DNA from: JBBIJH01 sp037446075
GTDB taxonomy: Bacteria > Bacteroidota > Ignavibacteria > UBA10030 > JAHEZR01
NCBI GenBank assembly: GCA_037446075.1
Contig: JBBIJH010000023.1
Location: 1-25,905 of the forward strand
Length of the DNA: 25,905 nt
Direction: 5' to 3'
Shown here: in pieces, positions 1 through 7,488 of the stretch
Position numbering within the stretch: the stretch's first letter is position 1
How the letters are laid out: every line of letters starts with the position of its first letter
Made by a program: the position numbers and the translations under genes
Notes under the pieces: generated by a model
What the model was told of the DNA's origin: nothing
Database searches by the model: none
What the model saw: the letters and a program-made list of their open reading frames with translations, nothing else

Positions 1-441
1 ACCAGAGAGGATGACGTCTCGCACCTCATTGTGTTCGGCGATATAATCGATGCCTTCCTGGATGTACTTCGAGTTGATCTTGTGCGAGTCACTCACTTTC
101 CGCTTTCTCGTGCAGAACCGGCAGTACATTGAACACTGACTCGTTGTTAAGAAGAGAACGCGGTCAGGATAACGATGAGTGATGCTCGGGACCGGGCTAT
201 CGCGGTCTTCGTTCAGTGGATCTTCAGGAAGTCCATCCTCTTCGAGCTCGAGCGAATCCGGGATACACTGTCGCCAGATGGGGTCGCCCGGATAACGGAT
301 CAGACTGAGGTAGTATGGGTTGATGCGGATGTGGAAGAGCTGGTTAAGCTTCTGAGCCTGGACGGGATCGAACCCAAATCTTTCCACGAGGTCGTTCGCG
401 CTGTCAACGCTGTCGCGAAGGAGTTGCTGCCAGAGTTCCAT
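1..441 (-). CDS. KamA-family radical SAM aminomutase (lysine 2,3-aminomutase-like), N-terminal part, cut by window edge
   Basis: The minus strand encodes 147 residues from an ATG at 441 and remains open at position 1. The fragment has the KamA N-terminal region, including NPYYLSLIRYPGDPIWRQ (41-58), then the radical SAM motif CSMYCRFCTRKRK (103-115), where Cys103, Cys107 and Cys110 form the CxxxCxxC site for the 4Fe-4S cluster and SAM. Known relatives use PLP and a 5'-deoxyadenosyl radical to move an alpha-amino group to the beta carbon of lysine, glutamate or similar substrates. The PLP lysine and the substrate-binding residues lie outside the window, so the substrate is unknown. A stop codon in frame upstream leaves ATG 441 as the start. 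The gene begins 39 bases after the GNAT stop and appears to be the fourth gene of the ATP-grasp operon. Family call is firm; assignment as true lysine aminomutase is not. Confidence 0.92.
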   Translation of the reverse strand, partial: MELWQQLLRDSVDSANDLVERFGFDPVQAQKLNQLFHIRINPYYLSLIRYPGDPIWRQCIPDSLELEEDGLPEDPLNEDRDSPVPSITHRYPDRVLFLTTSQCSMYCRFCTRKRKVSDSHKINSKYIQEGIDYIAEHNEVRDVILSG

Positions 442-480
442 GATTAGAACGATATCCCCCTTCCAAGATGATACTGGCTA

Positions 481-951
481 TTAAAGATACTTGCCATAGA
501 TGACGAGATCATCACCTACATTGTAATAGTCCCGAATCCGGGCTAGTTGCTGGAATTGATGCGATTCATAAAATTTTCTTGCCGGCTCATAGTGGGGCTG
601 AGAGGAAGTCTCCGCCACAATCAGCCTACCCCCTTTAGAGCGGATAAGCTCCTCAGCATACGAGAGGAGCGTTCGCCCAATACCTTGTCGAGAGAAATCA
701 GGATGGACAGCAAGCCAGTAGAGGTCGTACGTTCCGGTGGTAATCGGGGTGGAGCCGATGCAGAAGAATCCCACAACTTTCTTGTTCTCATCGACGGCCG
801 TGAATAGCTCGTAGTCTCTTTGCTTCTGGTTCGTCAGGTAAATATCGATGACTTCTAGGGCAACGTCTATTTCGCGACTGGTAAAAACTCCGCACGCTTC
901 CAGGATCAGACGAACCGGCTCACGATCCTCGTCCAGAAACTTCCTGATCAT
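481..951 (-). CDS. GNAT-family N-acetyltransferase
   Basis: A 156-residue protein of the GNAT fold. The acetyl-CoA pyrophosphate-binding motif A is visible as AVHPDFSRQGIGRTLL (81-96), with the R/QxxGxG/A element RQGIGR at 88-93. The C-terminal HYEPARKFYESHQF (120-133) matches the usual GNAT helix after motif B. It probably transfers an acyl group from acyl-CoA to an amine; the substrate cannot be read from sequence. The start is taken as ATG 951, because it overlaps the upstream stop codon as TGATG, the usual layout for translational coupling; TTG codons at 957 and 954 in frame are less likely. At 156 residues it is much shorter than the beta-lysine acetyltransferase AblB, so its position next to a KamA-family enzyme does not by itself make it AblB. 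Confidence 0.9.
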   Translation of the reverse strand: MIRKFLDEDREPVRLILEACGVFTSREIDVALEVIDIYLTNQKQRDYELFTAVDENKKVVGFFCIGSTPITTGTYDLYWLAVHPDFSRQGIGRTLLSYAEELIRSKGGRLIVAETSSQPHYEPARKFYESHQFQQLARIRDYYNVGDDLVIYGKYL

Positions 952-2033
952 CAACAATTTCTCTCAAGGGCGTACTCAACAATTCGTTCGATGACATCGC
1001 TATAGGTAAGCCCGTATTCTCTGGAGGACCTCATGAATCCTGCATCATCAGAAATATCCGGATTGGGGTTCACCTCGAGAACGTATGGCGTATCTTCGGG
1101 GCTGAGGCGAAAATCCACCCGCGCGTAGTCTCGACACCCGAACGTGCGGTAGACTTTCAAGGCAATCTCTTTCAGTTTTGCCTCAAGTGAGAGCGAAAGA
1201 GGCGCGGGACAGACACCCTTTGTCCCATCGTACGCGGGCGTCCCTTTCTTCCACTTGCCATCGTAGGTGAGGATCTTCGGATGATCAGCCGGGAGGGTCG
1301 AGAAATCAATCTCTGAGATAGGAAGGATAATCGGCCGGCGATTCCCCAAGATGGAGATGTTTAATTCTCTCCCATCAATGTACTCTTCAACTAGGGCCGC
1401 CTGGTCGTGTTGCTGAAAAACAGCTTTAACCCGCTTCTTCAAGGCTCCAAATGAATCAACGACGGAATCAGGGCCGATTCCAATGCTTGCATCCTCCATC
1501 GAGGGTTTAACGATTACCGGAAACCGGAGGGGGAAATCATCTTCGACAACCTGATTAGGGGTCCGATAGCAGACATAGGCCGGCGTCGTGATCCCATGAT
1601 AGAGAAGCAGCTCCTTTGCACGGACTTTGTTCAAAGCTAAGCCCATCGTTAATGGTCCCGCGCCTGTATAGCAAAGTCCGAGGATCTCGTAGATGCCCGC
1701 GACGTGCATCTCGTGTATGGAAACATTTCCAATCGACTCGCAAAGGTTGAAGACAAGATCCGGCTTCTCCTTCGTCAGGAAGCTCACCAGTCCAAGGATG
1801 TCTTCGGTAACGGTGAAAGTGGTCACTTCGTAACCCAGATCAGCGAGAGAAGCCTGGACTTTTTCCACCTCTTGCAGGACTGCCACCTCAGAAAGATCGA
1901 TGGCGGCCTCGGCACTACCCCGACCGTTGACACCTTCCTGAAGCACCCCTGAGGGTGACACAAATTTTTTCACCGGCCGGTTTGGGCTCTCCGGTTCATT
2001 GTGGACAATCGCAACGTGGAGCTTTCTTCTCAT
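951..2033 (-). CDS. D-Ala-D-Ala-ligase-like ATP-grasp enzyme (second of tandem pair)
   Basis: A 360-residue ATP-grasp protein related to the D-alanine-D-alanine ligase group. Visible elements are YEILGLCYTGAGPLTMGLALNK (split over 115-136, as in Ddl), the ATP-binding FPVIVKPSMEDASIGIG (171-187), and the metal-binding RVDFR (305-309) and LEVNPNP (319-325). Such enzymes activate a carboxylate as acyl-phosphate and couple it to an amine. It differs from true Ddl: the glycine-rich loop GSSxG reads DASIG, and the usual NxxPG reads NPNPD. Start ATG 2033 is preceded by AGGGG about 9 bases upstream, and lies 14 bases after the stop of its paralogue. The last codons overlap the GNAT start. The general class is clear, but the substrates are unknown, and I do not call it ddl. 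Confidence 0.9.
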   Translation of the reverse strand: MRRKLHVAIVHNEPESPNRPVKKFVSPSGVLQEGVNGRGSAEAAIDLSEVAVLQEVEKVQASLADLGYEVTTFTVTEDILGLVSFLTKEKPDLVFNLCESIGNVSIHEMHVAGIYEILGLCYTGAGPLTMGLALNKVRAKELLLYHGITTPAYVCYRTPNQVVEDDFPLRFPVIVKPSMEDASIGIGPDSVVDSFGALKKRVKAVFQQHDQAALVEEYIDGRELNISILGNRRPIILPISEIDFSTLPADHPKILTYDGKWKKGTPAYDGTKGVCPAPLSLSLEAKLKEIALKVYRTFGCRDYARVDFRLSPEDTPYVLEVNPNPDISDDAGFMRSSREYGLTYSDVIERIVEYALERNC

Positions 2034-2047
2034 CCGATCCCCTGGTC

Positions 2048-3193
2048 TCAGTGAGACATGTGATACCGAGCAAGAGCGGCATTCAGCACTGCGTTGATCA
2101 TTTCGTTATAACTCAGCCCTGCCGCTGCAGCCGCGGTCGGGTAAAATGAGTGCTCAGAAGGATTCGGCAACACGCCGGGAATGGGGTTAACATCCATCAC
2201 ATTGGGGACCCCGCTTGCATCGAGGCGGAAGTCGATTCTACACCAGTCACGACATCGCAAGACCTCGAAGGTAGTGCGAGCGAGTTTCTCCAACTGATGT
2301 CTCAGCGTCAACGGAATCTTCGCAGGGCATTCGAGCAGATTCATCGGATGTTCCACCGTATCCCATATCCACTTCACTTCATAAGAGTTAATCGGATTTA
2401 CATCGTTAGGAAGTTCTTCAAACTTCGACTCCACGATTGGCAACACTCGAAGGCTCTCCCCGTTGCCTAGTAGACCAACTGTGAACTCGCGCCCCGGCAG
2501 ATATTTTTCCACCAATGCCGGCTGCTCGTAGCTCTCAATGACTCTAGCCACTTCATTTACAAGGGATTGGGGGGACCGGACGACTGACGAATTCAGTATC
2601 CCCTTGCTGGAACCTTCATGCAACGGTTTGACGATCAGTGGGTACTCGAATCCATCCAGTTTGATCCGGTCAACATCCGTTAGGACGAAGAACGGGGTAG
2701 TGGGGATCCGATAGAAGGAGAGGATTTCCTTCGTGCGCGCCTTATCGAGGCAGATTCCGAGGGTCAGCGGGTCAGAGCCAGTATAGGGAACACCCAAGAG
2801 TTCGAGTACGGCCGGGATCTGGGCTTCTCGGGAGGAGCCTTTCAAGCCCTCAGCCATGTTGAAAACAATGTCCGGCTGAAGAGACTGAAATTTCCGATAG
2901 GCCTGATCGTCGGCTTCTACAAGGGAGACTCTGTGGTGGATCGAGAGAGCTGCCCGGACCGCGTCGATGGTTTCCACAGTATCCCATTCCGCGAACTTAT
3001 CTCGCGGGCGGGACTGTGAGTGTTGCTGAGATGTGTCTATTCTGAGAACATCCGATCTATCGGGATCGGGAAGCGGTCGACGACCGGGCTGCCGAACAGA
3101 CACGCCCGACTCGTTGAGAAGAGAGTTGCCCGTACTTGGAGGATCGCTTTCGTCGTCTTCACGCTTCAAGTTGTAGGCTAACGCTACGTGCAT
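2048..3193 (-). CDS. D-Ala-D-Ala-ligase-like ATP-grasp enzyme (first of tandem pair)
   Basis: A 381-residue ATP-grasp protein, paralogous to the next gene. It contains AVLELLGVPYTGSDPLTLG (128-146), YPLIVKPLHEGSSKGIL (184-200) with an intact ATP-binding GSS loop, RIDFRL (319-324) and VNPIPG (335-340). The residue before VNPIPG is Asp (VMDVNP), where Glu is usual for the metal ligand. Residues about 12-68 are polar, rich in Pro, Ser and Arg, and look like an inserted flexible segment not present in Ddl. The enzyme should make an amide or peptide bond from a carboxylate and an amine using ATP. It is the first gene of an operon with its own promoter. ATG 3193 gives the typical MHVALAYN strand, although I see no clear ribosome binding site before it. 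No murein genes are nearby, which argues against a cell-wall Ddl. Confidence 0.9.
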   Translation of the reverse strand: MHVALAYNLKREDDESDPPSTGNSLLNESGVSVRQPGRRPLPDPDRSDVLRIDTSQQHSQSRPRDKFAEWDTVETIDAVRAALSIHHRVSLVEADDQAYRKFQSLQPDIVFNMAEGLKGSSREAQIPAVLELLGVPYTGSDPLTLGICLDKARTKEILSFYRIPTTPFFVLTDVDRIKLDGFEYPLIVKPLHEGSSKGILNSSVVRSPQSLVNEVARVIESYEQPALVEKYLPGREFTVGLLGNGESLRVLPIVESKFEELPNDVNPINSYEVKWIWDTVEHPMNLLECPAKIPLTLRHQLEKLARTTFEVLRCRDWCRIDFRLDASGVPNVMDVNPIPGVLPNPSEHSFYPTAAAAAGLSYNEMINAVLNAALARYHMSH

Positions 3194-3245
3194 GCACTAA
3201 GTAGCAATAAAACTTGCTGACCCTTTCCTACTCGTGAATAAATCA

Positions 3246-3266
3246 ATCCCGCCAACGCGACGGGAT
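3246..3266 (-). other. GC-rich hairpin in the 5' leader of the ATP-grasp operon
   Basis: ATCCCG (3246-3251) and CGGGAT (3261-3266) form a perfect 6-bp stem with a 9-base loop, between the promoter and the first ATP-grasp start codon. No T-run follows closely, so it is not an obvious attenuator. It may stabilise the leader or be chance. Confidence 0.4.
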
Positions 3267-3293
3267 CTGGCATCACACCGTGGACTTGTGCCT

Positions 3294-3321
3294 AATATAA
3301 TGTTTTTACCCTTTTTGTCAA
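3294..3321 (-). promoter_or_regulatory. Sigma70-type promoter of the ATP-grasp/GNAT/KamA operon
   Basis: Read on the minus strand, TTGACA (3321-3316, a perfect -35) is followed after 16 bases by TATATT (3299-3294, five of six matches to -10). Transcription would start near 3287, giving a leader of about 93 bases before ATG 3193. The -35 box lies right behind the T-run of the terminator candidate, so the operon appears separated from recG. The surrounding region is markedly AT-rich compared with the genes. Confidence 0.75.
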
Positions 3322-3323
3322 GT

Positions 3324-3364
3324 AAAAAATGCAAGTCGTCCTAACTTTTTTCCTTGCGACTTGC
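3324..3364 (-). terminator. Rho-independent terminator candidate after recG
   Basis: On the minus strand GCAAGTCG (3364-3357) pairs perfectly with CGACTTGC (3338-3331) across an 18-base A-rich loop, and is followed by ATTTTTT (3330-3324). The 8-bp stem plus T-run fits intrinsic termination of the long upstream transcription unit, although the loop is longer than usual. The same inverted repeat ends 9 bases upstream of the -35 box, so an operator role is also possible. Confidence 0.5.
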
Positions 3365-3529
3365 GTTCGACTCGGTGTCTCTCATCAAAAAATTTTCTTA
3401 CAGACTCTCTGAGTCATCAATCATTGAAAAGAGAGGACGAGATGAAGAGGACAGTACGAAGAGAAGAAGTGTTGGGTAGGAATAGGTTGAGGCACGACTA
3501 ACACGGCTCACTGAAGAAATCCTCTGCTC
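3365..3529. other. Non-coding stretch downstream of recG
   Basis: Together with the leader, promoter and terminator candidate this makes up the only gap over 300 bases (3194-3529). In this part I see no convincing gene or RNA. There is a short GACTC/GAGTC hairpin near 3400-3415 and an AAAATTTTTT tract, neither placed like a classical terminator. Confidence 0.5.
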
Positions 3530-5769
3530 TCACCCTGTCTTCACAAGCTTCAATTGCTCCTTATACTTCTGAACAAAGTGATTCAGGATCGGTCGGTTCT
3601 CGGTGCGACGCAACTGCGGGTCTTCCAGTACAAGCAGAAAAGCTTCCTCTCGCGCCTGTTTCAGGATCTCCATATCAGTCGTGACGTCCGCAATCTTGAG
3701 TTCCGGCAATCCACTTTGTCTGGTCCCGAAGAATTCACCCGGTCCTCGCAATTGCAAGTCGACCTCGGCAATTTTGAAGCCGTCCGTCGTGTCAAGGATC
3801 GTCTTGAGTCGAACCTCAGCTTTCCTTCTCTCCATTTCCACCATCATAGCGTCATCAGAAAAGGGGCCAATCGATGGTGGCCGGGAGAAAATAGACTTCT
3901 TGCCGACTAGAATACAGTACGACTGCTCGCTACCACGCCCAACCCTCCCACGGAGCTGATGGAGCTGGGCTAATCCGAATCGTTCCGCGTTTTCAATGAC
4001 GATGACTGTGGCATCCGGCACATCGATCCCCACTTCAATGACAGTTGTTGCGACAAGGATGTCGATCTTCCCGAGCTTGAAATCGTTCATGATCTCATCT
4101 TTGGTTTCCGGTGCCATCCGACCGTGGATCAGCTCTACATCTAGATCATTGAAGACCTTATCCCGTAGCCGCTCAAAGTTCTCTGTAGCCGCTTCGAGGT
4201 CAACCTTCTCAGACTCTTCGATCAGCGGATAGACGATATAGGCCTGTCGCCCCTTTGCGACTTCAGCACGGACAAATTCGTACACCTCATTGCGTTCCGT
4301 GTCATACTTNNNNNNNNNNCCGTATGCACGCCCCTGCGGTACTTATGCATTTCTTGGATGATGGAGACGTCCATGTCTCCGTAAGCTGTCATGGCAAGGG
4401 TTCTGGGAATTGGCGTGGCCGTCATGACGAGAACATCGGGGTTTAGGGGCCGCAAACTTGACAGCACCGCTTTCTCCCGAAGCGCAGCTCTCTGGAGTAC
4501 CCCGAACCGGTGTTGTTCATCGATCACGATCAGCCCGAGCTGATGGAACTTTACCCCTTCTTGAATCAGTGCGTGAGTACCAACGACGAGGTGGGCTGAG
4601 CCCTGCGTAACATCCTCCAGGATATCACGGCGAACCCGCCGGCGCTGAGCCCCAATCAGCAGTCGTATGTTCACAGGAATCCCCCTCAGAAAACTCCTCA
4701 GCGTCCGGAAATGTTGCTCGGCCAAGATTTCCGTCGGAGCCATGAAAGCAGATTGGTATCGATTTTCAATGGCGATCAGCATGGCTGTCAGGGCGACGAT
4801 TGTCTTGCCGCTCCCTACATCACCTTGGAGCAGTCGATTCATAGGACGAGGGGAACCCATGTCATCAGCGATTTCCCGAATCACCCTCTTCTGGGCACTT
4901 GTAAGCTCAAAGGGCAGCGAATCCACAAGCTGCCGTGCGAGTTTGCTCTTGATGTTGAACGCGATCCCGCGTCGCTCAAGCTTCACCTCCCGCTTCCGAA
5001 AGGCTAGGAGCAACTGCAGATAGAATAGCTCCTCGAACTTTAGCCGACGGCGCGCTTCTTTTAGCTCCTCCCATGTGGAAGGAAAATGGATGGCACGAAT
5101 CGCAGCCTGAGAGTCCAGGAGTCGATGCTTTGACAAGATCGGTTTCGAGAGAGTTTCATAAACGACCTCCGAACTCTTCGAGATCGCCGTCTTCACCAAA
5201 CGGCGCAACCCTCGGCTGTCAAGCCTCGCACGCTTTGCCGCCTCTGTCGAACGATACTGCGGGATGATGGCGCCAGTGTTCAGCGCATTGCTCCAATCGA
5301 TATCTCCCTCCTCACGCTCTTCCAATGAAAGCCGATCAAACTCAGGATGAACAAACTGAACTCTCCCGCCAAAGAGTGCTGGTCTCCCTGAGACGGCCAG
5401 GATCTCACCAGCCCGAAACATTTTCTGGAACCATTGGATACCTCCGAAGAACACACAATCGAGGGTACCCGTCTCATCGCTGAGAACCAGAACGAACCTT
5501 TTCCTTCCACCTCTGCCGGAAACTACATCCATCGCCAGCACTTTCCCCACGACCGTGATGTCGTGATCTGCATCCAAGAGTCGGCGAAGGTCTTTGATCT
5601 TTGTCACATGAGTCCGGTCTAAATAATTGCGAGGAAAGTAATAAAGGAGGTCTTGAATCGATCGCAGCCCCATCTCTGTAAGGATGGCGGCCCTTTTGGG
5701 ACCGACCCCTGGGAGGTACTGGAGTGAGGAGTCTTTTGACACAGATGGTGGATTGGCAGATAGTGACAT
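3530..5769 (-). CDS. recG: ATP-dependent DNA helicase RecG, interrupted by an assembly gap
   Basis: RecG remodels stalled replication forks and Holliday junctions. The part before the gap has 483 residues: a helix-hairpin-helix-like YLPGVGPKRA (18-27), the OB-fold wedge domain (about 70-150), Walker A GDVGSGKT (316-323), APTEILAEQH (344-353), DEQH box (417-420) and TATPIPRT (450-457). After the gap come 259 residues with RQAYIVYPLIEESE, HGRM, TTVIEVGIDVPDAT and QLRGRVGRG, the rest of the helicase core. Total length of about 745 residues is normal. The ten N bases shift the frame, which fits a gap of unknown true length rather than a mutation. The start ATG 5769 directly abuts the stop codon of the upstream amidohydrolase gene, so translation may be coupled. 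It appears to be the last gene before the terminator candidate. Confidence 0.93.
4310..4319. other. Assembly gap (ten N) inside recG
   Basis: Ten consecutive N bases split the recG reading frame between helicase motifs III and IV. With the N count taken literally the two halves are out of frame; a real gap of 8 or 11 bases would restore it. The run is therefore best read as a scaffold join of arbitrary length. Confidence 0.97.
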
Positions 5770-7434
5770 CTACGAGGATTTCTGATAGATGAGTCTTCCG
5801 CCGACAATTGTTAGCTCAACTTCGACTCCTTCGAGCTGGGTGGGATCGATCGTGAGAATATCTCTAGAAAGGACAACTAGGTCTGCAAGCTTGCCCGTAG
5901 TAATCGAGCCTTTCATGTTCTCCTCAAAGGCCGCATAGGCGTTATGGATCGTGTAACAAGCAATCGCCTCTTGGACCGAGATTTTTTGTTCAGGAAACCA
6001 CCCATCGGGATTTTTCCCGTCAAGAGTCCGGCGGGTCACGGCGGCATAGATCCCCAGGAGCGGATTGAGGGGGGCTACTGTCCAGTCGCTCCCGAAGCAC
6101 ATTCTGACACCATGATCAAGGAAAGTTCTGAAGGCATAAGTAGTCTTGAAGCGCTCATGCCCGATGCGCCCCTCAGCCCAGCGACCGTCATCGATTGCGT
6201 GATACGGTTGGACGGAGGCGATAACCTTAAGACGACTGAAACGGACAAAGTCCTTCGGGTGCACATGCTGGGCGTGCTCGATTCGGAATCGTCTGTCCCA
6301 GGGAGGATTCTCTCGGAGGATCGTCTCGAAGAGGTCCAGGATCAGACTGTTTGCACTGTCGCCGATAGCATGGATAGAAAGCTGAAGCCCAGCCTTGTCC
6401 GCAGCAAGAGCCCACGTTTTCAATCGACCGTCGAGCAGGATGTCACTGGGCAGTCCTCTCGTCGAGGGATCGGAGGTGAACGGATCGAAAAAGAGGGCTG
6501 TGGAGGATCCGAGCGAGCCATCAGCAAAGGCCTTCAAGGAGCCGATTCGGACCCATTCATCTCCGAAGGGAACCTTGAAGCCAATGTCTGCGAGGTTTTC
6601 CCAGTATGAGATCGGAAGACGGCAGTAGATCCGTGCCGTGAGTTCACCGCGTGACCTTAGAGTCTGGTAAACCCGCAGGTGTTCGGGAGCCGACACGTCT
6701 TGGATACTTGTGATCCCGAACCTTGCCGCTTCACGCAGAGCGAGTCGCGCAGCTTCAAGCATTTCCTGCTCTGATGGACCGGGCATGATTCTGTACACGT
6801 AACCCTGAGCCTCATCTTTCAGGATCCCTGTGGGTTCACCCGTCTTCGGATCCCTTACGATCGCCCCTCCGGGTGGGTCGGGTGTATCCTTCGTCACTCC
6901 AGCAAGCTTCAGGACGTAGCTGTTGGCAAGGGCCATGTGACCATCGTAGCGGCTCACGAAGACGGGTGTGTTCGGCGTATAAGGATCGATAAGTTCTTTT
7001 GTCGGGAGATGGCCACCTGGCCACCGATCGTGATCCCAGTCTCCTCCCGTAATCCATCGGCTCGGAAATTTCTCCGCCCTCTCCTTGATGATCGAGGCAA
7101 ATTCTTCCTCGTCCTTTGCATACCGCAAATCGACGCTCTGAAGCTGAAAGCCTCCGCTTATAAAATGCGTGTGGTTGTCAATGAAGCCAGGAAGCATCAG
7201 CCGGCCTTTTAGATCCACGATCTCTGTTTGATGGCCAACAAACCCTTTCGCTCGCTCATCTGAACCAACGAATAGGATCTTGCCGTCAGCAACAGCAACG
7301 GCCTGAGCCTCTGGATTGGCCTCATCCACTGTCCAGATTTTTCCGTTGATGAACACGATGTCGGCAATACGTGAAGGATCCTGCATCGCTTGAATCAACA
7401 CCATGATTAAGAAAGGAAGAAGAATTGTCTGCAT
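5770..7434 (-). CDS. YtcJ-like amidohydrolase with N-terminal signal sequence
   Basis: A 554-residue metal-dependent hydrolase of the amidohydrolase superfamily, closest in pattern to the YtcJ group. Metal and active-site elements are DNHTHF with His88 and His90, Lys301 in SLKAFADGSLGS, SIHAIGD with His355, RIEHAQH with His387, and FGSDWTVAPLNPL with Asp450. The N-terminus (ILLPFLIMVLIQA, 4-16) is hydrophobic and suggests export or membrane anchoring, although it lacks the usual positive residues, and Met17 could be a cytoplasmic start. YtcJ-group enzymes hydrolyse C-N bonds in varied small molecules; the substrate here is unknown. The gene lies 54 bases after gpsA and abuts recG without any spacer. 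Its neighbours have no shared pathway with it that I can name. Confidence 0.9.
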   Translation of the reverse strand: MQTILLPFLIMVLIQAMQDPSRIADIVFINGKIWTVDEANPEAQAVAVADGKILFVGSDERAKGFVGHQTEIVDLKGRLMLPGFIDNHTHFISGGFQLQSVDLRYAKDEEEFASIIKERAEKFPSRWITGGDWDHDRWPGGHLPTKELIDPYTPNTPVFVSRYDGHMALANSYVLKLAGVTKDTPDPPGGAIVRDPKTGEPTGILKDEAQGYVYRIMPGPSEQEMLEAARLALREAARFGITSIQDVSAPEHLRVYQTLRSRGELTARIYCRLPISYWENLADIGFKVPFGDEWVRIGSLKAFADGSLGSSTALFFDPFTSDPSTRGLPSDILLDGRLKTWALAADKAGLQLSIHAIGDSANSLILDLFETILRENPPWDRRFRIEHAQHVHPKDFVRFSRLKVIASVQPYHAIDDGRWAEGRIGHERFKTTYAFRTFLDHGVRMCFGSDWTVAPLNPLLGIYAAVTRRTLDGKNPDGWFPEQKISVQEAIACYTIHNAYAAFEENMKGSITTGKLADLVVLSRDILTIDPTQLEGVEVELTIVGGRLIYQKSS

Positions 7435-7488
7435 TGGACAATAGGAAATGAGGCTTGATGGGAATGGTGAACTGAGGGGGTTGTGTCT

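Noticed and set aside
175..447. Open frame of 90 codons on the plus strand at the left end
   Set aside because: It lies opposite the KamA-family gene, which shows clear conserved motifs on the minus strand over the same bases. The plus-strand product has no recognisable features.
951..3193. Calling either ATP-grasp gene ddl
   Set aside because: Tandem copies, altered motifs and no murein gene context make the cell-wall role doubtful.
5944..6609. Plus-strand open frame of 221 codons opposite the amidohydrolase
   Set aside because: The amidohydrolase frame holds all metal-binding motifs here; the plus-strand product resembles nothing.
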